Origin: Caccocola sp964450835 | GTDB lineage: Bacteria > Synergistota > Synergistia > Synergistales > Synergistaceae | DNA: 28,632 bases | Assembly (NCBI GenBank): GCA_964450835.1 | Contig: CAYVEQ010000025.1 | Location: 1 to 28,632, forward strand | Reading direction: 5' to 3' | Shown: piece after piece, positions 1 through 7,214 of the stretch | Position numbering within the stretch: the stretch's first letter is position 1 | Layout of the letters: every line of letters starts with the position of its first letter | Position numbers and translations under genes: made by a program | Notes under the pieces: model-generated | The model's input: only the letters and a program-made list of their open reading frames with translations | Database searches by the model: none | Told to the model about the DNA's origin: nothing

Positions 1-261
1 CGGTTGAGAAATAAGCGATACGCAAGAAAATTGTCAAAGAAATGATCGCGGGCGGGCGCGTGAAGATTATGAACAGCGACATCACGGAATTTGCCACGCG
101 GGAGCGGAACCGGAGGGTTCGGACATGCCTAAGCCAGGCACTTATCTGCCGGCGCGGCAGAAAAACGGGATTCCCCTCGGCGCGGCGGCTGATTCAGAAA
201 ACGCTGCATCATATCAGCCTGGACAAAGAAAGAAAATTTTGTATGAGGAGGATGGTTTAGT
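1..261. other. Left edge, no confident gene; possible broken coding remnant
   Basis: No gene is assigned here. On the plus strand a reading frame opens after a TAA at 10-12, and the stretch from about 30 to 100 looks protein-like (residues such as KEMIAGGRVKIMNSD). Beyond about 100 a different plus frame, with an ATG at 125 and ending in a TGA that overlaps the next gene's ATG, looks more protein-like. This pattern would fit the 3' end of a gene with a frameshift, but I recognise no family. The ribosome-binding site of the next gene (GAGGAGG, 246-252) lies in this stretch. Confidence 0.2.
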
Positions 262-1026
262 ATGAGATGCTCACTTATTTTATTCAGTCCCACGGGCGGT
301 ACGGAAAAGGCGGCGGAGATTCTCTGCTCATCTCTTGGCGGTAAAATTCAGACTTACGACCTGTCTGACAGAAATTTTCACGCGGACAGCTTTGTGTCAG
401 ACGAATCGGGCATCGCCGTAATCGCGATGCCGTCATTCGGAGGGCGCATTCCCGCGATTGCCGCGGAGCGCTTAGGCAAAATAAAGGGCAACGGGATGCC
501 GTGTGCGGTGCTTTGCGTATACGGGAACCGCGCGTATGAGGACACGCTGGTCGAAATGGCTGATATGGCAAAGGCATGTGGCTTTCGGGTTATCGCGGCG
601 GTCGCGGCCGTCGCCCGGCATTCCATCGTTCAGCAGTATGCTGCGGGCCGTCCCGACGCGCAGGATGAAACGAACCTAAAAGAAATAGCCCGGAAGATTT
701 CTTTGAAACTCGCGCAACCGCAAAGCGAAAAAGAATTTTACATTCCTGGCAATCGTCCGTACAGGAAAGCCGGAGGCACCGGGCTCCTGCCGAAAGCAAA
801 TTCCGCTTGCGTAAACTGCGGATTGTGCGCCGAACTGTGTCCTGCGGGAGCGATTGATAAGGACAGCATAAGGAAATCGGATAAAGCAAAGTGTATCTCC
901 TGCATGCGCTGTGTGGCGAGATGTCCGCGCAGCGCAAGAACCGTGAACGGCGCCATGGTTTCGGTCGCCGCTATGGTTATCAAAAAAGCCTGCTCCGTTC
1001 GCAAAGAATGCGAAGTTTATCTTTGA
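262..1026 (+). CDS. EFR1-family flavodoxin-ferredoxin fusion protein
   Basis: A 254-residue electron-transfer protein with two halves. Residues 1-150 are a flavodoxin-like fold with an FMN phosphate loop near the start (SPTGGTEK, residues 9-16). Residues 180-225 hold two 4Fe-4S motifs: Cys183, 186, 189, 193 and Cys211, 214, 217, 221, each followed by proline as in bacterial ferredoxins. This order is that of the EFR1 family, common in anaerobes and mostly uncharacterised; a cytosolic role passing low-potential electrons is inferred. The ATG is preceded by GAGGAGG at a spacing of nine bases. The gene is convergent with the DUF362 gene, with a bidirectional hairpin terminator between them. Partner enzymes cannot be deduced from this window, although the nearby aldo/keto reductase also carries ferredoxin motifs. 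Confidence 0.88.
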   Translation: MRCSLILFSPTGGTEKAAEILCSSLGGKIQTYDLSDRNFHADSFVSDESGIAVIAMPSFGGRIPAIAAERLGKIKGNGMPCAVLCVYGNRAYEDTLVEMADMAKACGFRVIAAVAAVARHSIVQQYAAGRPDAQDETNLKEIARKISLKLAQPQSEKEFYIPGNRPYRKAGGTGLLPKANSACVNCGLCAELCPAGAIDKDSIRKSDKAKCISCMRCVARCPRSARTVNGAMVSVAAMVIKKACSVRKECEVYL

Positions 1027-1158
1027 AACAGTATTGGCAAGGGCGAATATGACGCCTTCATATCCTGCATGTTGATTTTCGTGTCCGATGATCCCGTTGT
1101 CGTATAATCTGCACCCGTGTCCGGCTGTTATTCCTCAGATCCCAAAACATTCCAAGGC

Positions 1159-1197
1159 TTTTTTGTTTCCGTGTTTGTCGCGCCGGAAAACAAAAAA
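1159..1197. terminator. Bidirectional terminator between convergent genes
   Basis: A T6-led arm (1159-1171) pairs with a CGG-A4-C-A6 arm (1184-1197) with one bulged base and a 12-base loop, giving a T-rich tail on either strand. It sits between the 3' ends of the EFR1 gene and the DUF362 gene. Confidence 0.6.
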
Positions 1198-1274
1198 TTA
1201 TGCCTCACAGCTTGCATATGAGGGGCTTTTTCAGCGGCGATCGCCCGGAGAGCAGCACCTCCCGCCGTCAGATG

Positions 1275-2258
1275 TCATTTGTCGATATTTACTAAACGGT
1301 ATGCGCGCCTGCCGAGGCCAATCTTTTCAGCGTGCTCAAGCGTGTGAAGCCCGTTTCTTGATTCGATGCGGTTCACAAGTGATGCGCCGTCGCCGTCTTT
1401 TTGCTCGTACACGAGATCGATGCATGCCTGGTCTAAAGCCACGGGGTCGGTGGAAGACAGAATCCCGATGTCATGCATATCAGGTTCGGAAGGATTGCCG
1501 TCGCAGTCGCAATCGATTGAGAGGCGGTTCATCACGTTGATATAAGCAATCTTCTTTCCGCGGTCAAGGTAATCTGACACAGATTTCCCGGCTTCGGCCA
1601 TGGCTTCTAAAAAAGCGTCCTGCTCACCGCCGAATATGTTTGCCGTGCCGGTCCCGCCGCTGTGAATCCATCCTTTGCCTTTGCCCGAGGCAAGCCCAAT
1701 GGAGATGTTTTTTATCGCGCCGCCGAAGCCCGCCATCGCGTGTCCTTTGAAATGCGACAGCACAAGATAGGAGTCGTAATCGCCAAATGCCGCGCCGACG
1801 TAGTTTTCCGAAAGAACGCTGCCGCCCTTTACCGGAAGTGTCATCGAACCGTCTTCGTCCAGAATCTGAAACTTTGCTATGCCGGTGAACCCGTGATCTT
1901 CAGCCACCCGGTAGTGCATGGCGGTTTCCGACCGCGAGCCGCCGTAAGCGGTGTTGCATTCCACAATCGTGCCGCCCACGGCCCGCACCGTGTCCTTTAC
2001 AAGTTCCGGGCGGAGGTAATTGCTCGACGGCGGTTCGCCTGTGGACAGCTTGACAGCCACTTTACCCGCCGGTTTCCATTCCATCGCTTCATAAACAGCC
2101 AGCATGCCGCCGGCGCTGATGTCCGATGTGAAGTAGACCACAGGCGCTTTGTCATCGGAAGGGCTGTTTGTCAATGACGGAGCCGCTTGCGCGCGGCCCG
2201 AGAACAAAAATATCAAAATCAAAATAAAAGATGCTGCGACAAGCGCTTCTCTTTTCAT
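1275..2258 (-). CDS. Exported DUF362-domain protein
   Basis: A 327-residue protein. Residues 1-25 form a Sec signal peptide: Lys-Arg near the start, a long Ile/Leu/Phe core and an AQA/A cleavage site. The rest matches the DUF362 fold, with the Gly-rich stretch around HFKGHAMAGFGGAIKN and the later GGTGTANIFGG segment. Many DUF362 proteins end in a 4Fe-4S ferredoxin domain; this one does not and ends near the core domain. The family's chemistry is not established, so no reaction is given; location outside the cytoplasmic membrane is inferred from the signal peptide. The ATG has AAAGGAAAG upstream. It lies downstream of the aldo/keto reductase on the same strand, about 275 bp away, so it may have its own promoter. 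Confidence 0.82.
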   Translation of the reverse strand: MKREALVAASFILILIFLFSGRAQAAPSLTNSPSDDKAPVVYFTSDISAGGMLAVYEAMEWKPAGKVAVKLSTGEPPSSNYLRPELVKDTVRAVGGTIVECNTAYGGSRSETAMHYRVAEDHGFTGIAKFQILDEDGSMTLPVKGGSVLSENYVGAAFGDYDSYLVLSHFKGHAMAGFGGAIKNISIGLASGKGKGWIHSGGTGTANIFGGEQDAFLEAMAEAGKSVSDYLDRGKKIAYINVMNRLSIDCDCDGNPSEPDMHDIGILSSTDPVALDQACIDLVYEQKDGDGASLVNRIESRNGLHTLEHAEKIGLGRRAYRLVNIDK

Positions 2259-2533
2259 AATTTAACTTTCCTTTCTTTTTGTCTCTTATATTTCTTCCCT
2301 TGACCGGCTTGAGTCCGGCCGCCCCTCGGGAAGCAAAACACCGTGCGCGTCTGCCGTTTATACCGGCGGAACGTCTTCCTTTGCTGACGCAGGCGTTCGC
2401 GCCGTTTTTATCCTTGCGCTCCGCACTGTTTTGAAGCGGCAGCGTTTGCGGTGATGTCCGCGGCCGGTTCGGCAGGCAGCCTTTTAGCCAGCTTATTATA
2501 TAAGGGCAAACAGCCGCAAATATCTGCCGATTG

Positions 2534-3655
2534 TTATCTTGACAACAGGTTTTTTGTTACAGTTTCCAATTCTTTGCGTATAGAGATATGCTGCGGGCAT
2601 ATCCGCTCGCATTTGCCGCACTTGATACACCGGTCGGCGCGCAGCATTCCGTGTTTGTCCACCAGCCAGTCCATCTCGGTGAGCGCGGCGTCTTTGCCGT
2701 AGAGCGTAAAATAGTTCATTGACGTAAAGGAAGCCGAGATGCCGATGTTCATCGGGCATACTTTGGCGCAGTAGTTGCAGACGGTGCAAGGGATCAGTTT
2801 TATCGCGCCCAGCTCTTTCTGAGCCTTTTTCACCGTTGCCGTTTCGCTTTCGGTCAGGCCTTTAAAATCTTTCATATAAGAAATGTTGTCTTTCATCTGC
2901 TCAACACTGCTCATGCCCGAGAGCACCGTAATAACGCCTTCAAGGCTTGCCGCGAAGCGGATGCCCCACGAAGCGCATGAAGCGTTTGCGTCGGCCTCTT
3001 TAAACACACGCCTGACAGGCTCCGGCGGGTTTGCCAGCATTCCGCCTTTGGCAGGCTCCATGATGATAACGGGCTTCCCGTGTTTTCTCGCCACCTCGTA
3101 GCACCGGCGTGACTGCACGGCGGGATTTTCCCAGTCGGCGTAATTTATCTGGAGCTGGACGAACTCCATTTCGGGGTGATTGGTCAGGATTTCATCCAAA
3201 TCCTCAGGCGTGGAGTGGAAGGAAAATCCCATGTGGCGTATCTGTCCTGCCGCTTTTTTTTCTTTGATCCAGTTCCACATGTCAAAGTCATCGAAATATT
3301 TTGTCCGGCTCTCGCCGAGATTGTGAAGCAAATAGAAGTCGAAATAACCGGCGCCGGTCTGTTTCGAAGACGTGTCAAACTGCGCGACGGCTTCTTCCCG
3401 TGTTTTGCAGTCTATCCACGCTGCGTTTTTAGTGGCCAGCTGATAGGACTCGCGGGGGTACCGCTCGACCAGCGCCTGCCGTATCGCGTCCTCGCTGCCG
3501 GGATATGCCCATGCCGTATCAAAATAAGTGAATCCGGTCTGCATAAACAGGTCTACCATCTGCCTGGTCTGTTCAACGTCGATCTCTTCGCCTTTCTTCG
3601 GCAGGCGCATAAGGCCGAACCCCAGTTTTCTGATCTCTTCACCAAGATATGCCAC
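2534..3655 (-). CDS. Aldo/keto reductase with C-terminal 4Fe-4S ferredoxin domain
   Basis: A 373-residue fusion. Residues 1-260 are an aldo/keto reductase barrel with the family's catalytic Asp46, Tyr51 (YFDTAWAY), Lys76 (LATKN) and His111 (LLHNLG). Residues 280-360 carry ferredoxin-type cysteines (PCTVCNYCAKVCP, then RCIKCGKCERICP). This class is frequent in anaerobes and is thought to reduce carbonyls or couple NAD(P)H to ferredoxin, but its substrates are largely unknown. Start choice: a GTG at 3655 lies eight bases after AGGAG, whereas the GTG at 3664 abuts that Shine-Dalgarno sequence and cannot use it. Cytosolic. It is the first of several ferredoxin-tailed redox proteins in the low-GC left part of the window. 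Confidence 0.88.
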   Translation of the reverse strand: MAYLGEEIRKLGFGLMRLPKKGEEIDVEQTRQMVDLFMQTGFTYFDTAWAYPGSEDAIRQALVERYPRESYQLATKNAAWIDCKTREEAVAQFDTSSKQTGAGYFDFYLLHNLGESRTKYFDDFDMWNWIKEKKAAGQIRHMGFSFHSTPEDLDEILTNHPEMEFVQLQINYADWENPAVQSRRCYEVARKHGKPVIIMEPAKGGMLANPPEPVRRVFKEADANASCASWGIRFAASLEGVITVLSGMSSVEQMKDNISYMKDFKGLTESETATVKKAQKELGAIKLIPCTVCNYCAKVCPMNIGISASFTSMNYFTLYGKDAALTEMDWLVDKHGMLRADRCIKCGKCERICPQHISIRKELETVTKNLLSR

Positions 3656-3729
3656 GTCGAGCACTCCTTTTCTGAGAGAATTTTGCTTTGAAGTTCATAA
3701 CGGCACAGCTTTAGGTAATATTACAACAC

Positions 3730-3753
3730 TGCCGGTCGGCAGCAAATATTTGC
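3730..3753. promoter_or_regulatory. Palindrome pair upstream of aldo/keto reductase
   Basis: A near-palindrome TGCCGGTCGGCA (3730-3741) directly abuts a perfect 12-bp palindrome GCAAATATTTGC (3742-3753). They lie about 75-100 bp upstream of the aldo/keto reductase start, in its presumed promoter region, so an operator is plausible. No regulator is assigned. Confidence 0.3.
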
Positions 3754-3847
3754 AACCTATCCGGCTCATACGGTAATTTCATGAAAGCAACCCGCTTTTT
3801 GCGCGGCAGTGACGAGGCCTCTCGCGTTTTGGCGGGTTTCCCTTGTT

Positions 3848-4261
3848 TTACGGGATTCTGGCTAAAAGACAGGCATTTTCCCCTATAATTTCACCGGTTT
3901 TCAGATATTTGCAGGCCGGAAACTCAAACAGCACCGGTTTCAATGTGCTGCAGTTTATCTTGCCGGACCCGGACAAATGCTCTTCAGCCACATATGTATT
4001 GTCAATGGTGCAGATAAAGTTTCCGAAACCGGGCGTATTGTAAATATTTTTCGCGCCGCACTCGATTGTAAGCGGAGATTTTATGATGACCGGCGTCCCC
4101 GCCGCCCCCATTTCATAATCGGACACATTTGATTTGTCTGTTTTTGAGCCGCTTGCCGAGACGGCATAATCAACTTCAGGCAACATGTCTCCTTCAACAA
4201 TATTTACAGAGAGTTTTTGCGTCTCTTTGATGCGGCTGTTAATAAAAATGCGATGAGGCAA
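3848..4261 (-). pseudogene. N-terminally truncated flavin reductase (flavoredoxin-like)
   Basis: The 137 residues match the middle and end of NAD(P)H:FMN reductase/flavoredoxin-type proteins. The KLSVNIVEGDMLPEVDYA segment corresponds to the strand-helix before the FMN region, and the final LKPVLFEFPACKYLKTGE corresponds to the conserved C-terminal signature. The family is usually about 180-200 residues and begins with an FMN-binding stretch containing a T/N-x-M-T-A-A-W-type motif; that part is missing. An in-frame TGA at 4265-4267 lies just before the first usable start (a TTG at 4261), and none of the three upstream minus-strand frames restores the missing part. I read it as a decayed remnant. 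A short functional protein is possible but unlikely, since half of the flavin site is gone. Confidence 0.65.
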
Positions 4262-4433
4262 GGCTCATGAACACTCTGTCGTGGCCGATAATGCCGCTAC
4301 GCGCGACCAATGCCCGCGTAGGCTTGTTCCCGTTCATTGCGCCGGATACAGAGCCGACTGCTGCCCGATATTTTTCTTTGCGTCACAACACCTTCTCTCG
4401 ATTTATGTTTAATGATGCTATCCTTAGAGGGTC

Positions 4434-4486
4434 TGTTCTGACTCCGTGTCAGTACAGTGATTATACGCTGTTCTGACATTGTGTCA
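4434..4486. repeat. Two 18-bp direct repeats with a TGAC-N5-GTCA core
   Basis: TGTTCTGACTCCGTGTCA (4434-4451) recurs as TGTTCTGACATTGTGTCA (4469-4486), 15 of 18 positions identical, at a period of 35 bp. Each copy contains the inverted half-sites TGAC and GTCA separated by five bases, so each could be a dimeric protein-binding site. No gene with an obvious link starts beside it. Confidence 0.6.
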
Positions 4487-4761
4487 ATAGACGGGCGGTC
4501 TGATATGAAACGCCGTGTCAAAGCGGATGCTTCGGGTTAATAACCATGTGTCGAATCTTTTCGGGTTCTACGTCAGGGCGTTACGTGTCACGCACATAAA
4601 ACTATGCGGAGTTGCAGGTCACGGCCAGACGCGCGTGTTTTGAAAGCGGCAGTTCGGTAAGGTGATGAACTCTTTCTGATGTCCGGCTTGATGTTGCAAT
4701 AGCACATAAAGTTCATCGCGTCGGGGGAGGGCAGAGGCGAAACCGGCGGCGCGGCAGGACA

Positions 4762-4792
4762 CTTAGCGCGCCGGCTGTGCCGGCGCGCTAAG
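4762..4792. repeat. Perfect 14-bp inverted repeat with 3-base loop
   Basis: Arms 4762-4775 and 4779-4792 (CTTAGCGCGCCGGC and its exact complement) are separated by TGT. There is no T-tract on either side, so it is not a typical intrinsic terminator. It lies about 100 bp past the 3' end of the MtmB-like gene and could stabilise or end that transcript, or be a dispersed palindromic element. Confidence 0.6.
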
Positions 4793-4828
4793 CAATGTTT
4801 CCGTATCAAGATAAGCGGGGGACTTCAG

Positions 4829-4857
4829 CGCGGAAAGGCGCGCGGCGCCTCTCCGCG
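4829..4857. repeat. Hairpin just after the MtmB-like gene
   Basis: Arms 4829-4841 and 4845-4857 pair over 13 bp with one mismatch around a GCG loop. The hairpin is about 35 bp beyond the stop codon of the methyltransferase gene on the minus strand. It has no T-tract, so it is more likely a 3' stabilising or Rho-assisted end than a textbook terminator. Confidence 0.5.
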
Positions 4858-4890
4858 GTTATCGGACGGCGGCAGAAGAGACGCTCGCCG

Positions 4891-6282
4891 TCAGTAAGGG
4901 AACTCGACGCCGAGTTTGTTCAGCTCGTCGCGCATGCGCTCGTACTGGTCGAGGTATTCCTGGCGCGGTACGAGACGATCCATATCATAGACTTCCTGTA
5001 TGCGCTTGCCGTAGTTGTCGATGGGAATGAGTTTTTCGTACTTCTCCATTATCTTCTGGCATATTTCCTCGGCCTTGGCGCGGGTGAGGCGCATTTTGAA
5101 GGAGGCTTCGGAAACCTCGTGATAGTAGCGCGATTCAAGCGGAGTCGCCATGTCGACGAACTTGTTGCGGCAGGTCGCGGCGCCCCACGGGTTGCCGCCG
5201 CAGCACTCCGTCGCAAGAGCGTGGTTCGCGCATTCCCAGTAGAGCTGTTCGGTGCCGGGACCTGCGTTCGCGAACAGGTTATTCATGTAGATAAGGTTCG
5301 AGTTGCGGGACATCGCCTGCGAGAGAACGCTCTGGAGCCAGAGAATCTCTCTTGTCGTCGTCGACTGCCATTTGAGGTGGAATGGGAAGTTCAGCGCCCA
5401 GCAGGAGCCGTAGAGGCAGGCGCCTTCGATGTTATAGGCCGTCTGGAGTATGAGTGTGCCCTCAGCGCCGCCGGCGTGTCCGCCATAAATGGCTCCGCAG
5501 AGGTTGCCGAAGACGTTCCCGTATGAGCGGTAGTGAAGCGACTTGTTGAGCATCGCGTTGTTTGTCGTCATTTCCGTGAGGATGGAGACCATGCGTCCGT
5601 CAAGGTGCGACTGGCGGACACCCCATTCCGGGTTGCCGGCGGCAATCTGGGCCTGCGCTGACTCGGCCGTGCCGACCGAAACTGTCCAGACGTCCGGCCT
5701 GCCTACCAAGCGCTGCGCGTCGCGGAGATTCATCGCATGCTCCATTGCGGCTGCGACTTCCGTCGGGCTCTGCGAGGTCGCCTTGCGTCCCATGAAGTCC
5801 TCGATCAGAGGAGCGCAGAGGCCGTCCAAGAGCGGCTCTTTAAGGTACGCCATGCAGGCTTTTTTGTGTATGTCTGTGCTGAAGTTCGAGTCGGGGCTGA
5901 AAAGGTGGAAGGGACGGCGCTCCCTGTCCTCGACGCTGCGGACCTGGAGCCAGCGCTGGTCATGGCCAGCGCCGATGAGGTACTTGGGCTGCTTTGTGTA
6001 GAGGACCTCGTTTACCTCGCGCTCCGTAAAGAGCATTACGCGGTGCGAGTCCTGGTTGTAGACGCCGGTCGAAATGAAGAAATCCTTCGCGGCCGCCCAC
6101 GTTCTGTCGGCGAAGTCGTCGTCCTGATTGACGATCGTCTTTTTGTCGTATTTGATGTTGTATTCCCTGATGACCCTTCTCATGTTGGGAATGAATGATT
6201 TGAGCATCCACTCGCTCTGGTCATTATAGAACGGGCCGTCGTCCGCTTTGGCGAAAACTTCCCACATTCTGAACGTTGACAT
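4891..6282 (-). CDS. MtmB-family methyltransferase lacking pyrrolysine
   Basis: A 463-residue relative of monomethylamine:corrinoid methyltransferase MtmB (458 residues in Methanosarcina). It matches along its whole length: GVYNQDSHRV, the GRP-x12-SAQ active-site segment, GGHAGGAEGT, the WQSTTTRE region and the closing EYLDQYERMRDELNKLG. MtmB has an in-frame TAG for pyrrolysine in GRPGMGV-Pyl-GPETSLSAQ. Here the equivalent position is Val201 (codon GTT, plus-strand 5680-5682), and the frame has no TAG. From memory of the M. barkeri enzyme, its active-site Glu229 and Glu259 also seem replaced by leucine. The barrel therefore probably moves a methyl group from a substrate other than methylamine to the corrinoid protein encoded 37 bp upstream. 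Start: ATG at 6282 after GGAGG; a TTG at 6297 lies inside that site. Substrate unknown. Confidence 0.85.
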   Translation of the reverse strand: MSTFRMWEVFAKADDGPFYNDQSEWMLKSFIPNMRRVIREYNIKYDKKTIVNQDDDFADRTWAAAKDFFISTGVYNQDSHRVMLFTEREVNEVLYTKQPKYLIGAGHDQRWLQVRSVEDRERRPFHLFSPDSNFSTDIHKKACMAYLKEPLLDGLCAPLIEDFMGRKATSQSPTEVAAAMEHAMNLRDAQRLVGRPDVWTVSVGTAESAQAQIAAGNPEWGVRQSHLDGRMVSILTEMTTNNAMLNKSLHYRSYGNVFGNLCGAIYGGHAGGAEGTLILQTAYNIEGACLYGSCWALNFPFHLKWQSTTTREILWLQSVLSQAMSRNSNLIYMNNLFANAGPGTEQLYWECANHALATECCGGNPWGAATCRNKFVDMATPLESRYYHEVSEASFKMRLTRAKAEEICQKIMEKYEKLIPIDNYGKRIQEVYDMDRLVPRQEYLDQYERMRDELNKLGVEFPY

Positions 6283-6319
6283 GATCTGTTCCTCCAATTC
6301 CGAGTCAGGTGCAGTCCGA

Positions 6320-6946
6320 TTACGCGAAGAGCTTTTTCAGCTTCGCGGCGCACTCGAAAGCGTCGAACGACCATACGTCGGCGCCGATGCGCTCGGCCCA
6401 TTCGACGGTAGTCGGCGCCCCGCCTACGCAGACGAGATATTTCCCCTTGTCGCCCGCGTCGCTGACGAGCTTGATGAACTCCTCCTGCCCGGGCATCGTA
6501 GTGGTCATCAGCGCCGAAAGTCCGACGACATCGGCCTTTTCCTTGCGGGCCGCCTGCAGGTAGGCCACGGGGTCAACGTCGGAGCCGAGGTCTATCACGT
6601 TGAATCCGTTGGCCTGGAGGACTATGCCGACGATATTTTTCCCGATGTCATGATAGTCTCCCTTGACCGTTCCGATGACGACGGTCTTTGTCTCGCCATC
6701 GCTTGCCGCCACGAGGTGCTCTTTCAGCACGGACATGATCTGCATGAAAGCGTCGCCCGCGATCATGAGGTCGGGAAGGAAGACTTCAAAATTCTCGAAC
6801 TGCTGGCCGAGTATCCCCATTTCCTCCGTGAGGCCGGTCATTATATCCTTCGCCGGAGTTCCGCTTTCGATAAGCTCTTTCACAAGAGTTACCGCGGCCT
6901 CTCCGTCACCCTCTACCATGTACTGACGAACCTGCGCGATTGACAT
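6320..6946 (-). CDS. Corrinoid (cobalamin-binding) methyl-carrier protein, MtmC/MtbC-like
   Basis: A 208-residue two-domain protein. Residues 1-85 form the helical cap domain of methyltransferase corrinoid proteins. Residues 86-208 are the B12-binding Rossmann domain with the DxHxxG motif (Asp97, His99, Gly102; His99 is the lower cobalt ligand), the SxL motif (Ser144-Leu146) and the GG motif (Gly175-Gly176). It would carry the methyl group as methyl-Co(III) between a substrate methyltransferase and an acceptor enzyme. It is the first gene of the pair, with a strong GGAGG before its ATG, and is transcribed with the MtmB-like gene, its evident partner. Such proteins need reductive reactivation (a RamA-type activase), and none is encoded in this window. 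Cytosolic. Confidence 0.92.
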   Translation of the reverse strand: MSIAQVRQYMVEGDGEAAVTLVKELIESGTPAKDIMTGLTEEMGILGQQFENFEVFLPDLMIAGDAFMQIMSVLKEHLVAASDGETKTVVIGTVKGDYHDIGKNIVGIVLQANGFNVIDLGSDVDPVAYLQAARKEKADVVGLSALMTTTMPGQEEFIKLVSDAGDKGKYLVCVGGAPTTVEWAERIGADVWSFDAFECAAKLKKLFA

Positions 6947-6997
6947 GTTTGCTACCTCCGTTTTTTATATTTTGCTCTTTACAGCCTTACAAGGACT

Positions 6998-7030
6998 ATA
7001 TTATCAGCTCTGTGCAAAATGTATGCAAAA
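6998..7030 (-). promoter_or_regulatory. Corrinoid operon promoter with SARP-type direct repeats
   Basis: Read on the minus strand, TTTTGCA (7030-7024), TACA, TTTTGCA (7019-7013) are two identical heptamers at an 11-bp period. Seven to nine bases later comes an AT-rich -10 element (GATAAT at 7005-7000, or the overlapping TAATAT). The upstream heptamer also supplies a -35-like TTGCAT 17 bp from GATAAT. SARP activators are known to bind heptamer repeats of this period about 8 bp upstream of -10, and the divergent gene encodes a SARP-like protein, so this is its likely target. The leader to the corrinoid gene's ATG would be about 45 bases. Confidence 0.6.
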
Positions 7031-7061
7031 AACGGAGTAGGCGCTTCGCAGTTTTTTGCAT
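7023..7061. promoter_or_regulatory. 11-bp inverted repeat in divergent promoter region
   Basis: ATGCAAAAAAC (7023-7033) and GTTTTTTGCAT (7051-7061) form a perfect inverted repeat with a 17-base spacer. The left arm contains one of the two TGCAAAA heptamers of the corrinoid promoter, so a third, inverted heptamer faces the regulator gene. The related palindromes TTTACTGTAAA (7068-7078) and TTTACGTAAA (7092-7101) follow. This may be a shared operator for both directions. Confidence 0.45.
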
Positions 7062-7214
7062 TTCGCCTTTACTGTAAAAAGCGCGGACTCTTTTACGTAA
7101 ACGCCGCGAGGAAGATAAGACAACGTGCGCGTTCTCTCCGCCGTCCGCCGGACGCGCGCTCGGATGCGGAATGAACATCGCCTGCCGGACCGGCGTCGCG
7201 AAGAAAGTCCGTCG

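Larger units (their letters stand above)
4262..4890. other. 629-bp gene-free stretch at a composition change
   Basis: No credible gene is seen. Open frames here lack family resemblance, ribosome-binding sites and consistent codon use. The stretch holds a tandem repeat (4434-4486) and two strong hairpins (4762-4792 and 4829-4857). It separates the visibly AT-richer left part from the GC-rich right part, and may be a scar of insertion or deletion. Confidence 0.5.

Noticed and set aside
4265..4267. TGA before the flavin reductase remnant read as selenocysteine
   Set aside because: Upstream sequence in that frame does not resemble the family's N-terminus and the family has no known selenocysteine there; truncation is simpler.
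4297..4521. Small minus-strand frame as an upstream continuation or transposase fragment
   Set aside because: No similarity to flavin reductase N-termini or transposases that I recognise; the region is dominated by the tandem repeat.
4795..5526. Plus-strand reading frame opposite the MtmB-like gene
   Set aside because: Low-complexity Val/Ala/Glu/Arg translation typical of a shadow frame; no family resemblance.
5680..5682. Possible pyrrolysine codon in the MtmB-like gene
   Set aside because: The codon is GTT (Val) and no TAG occurs in the frame, so the protein does not need pyrrolysine.
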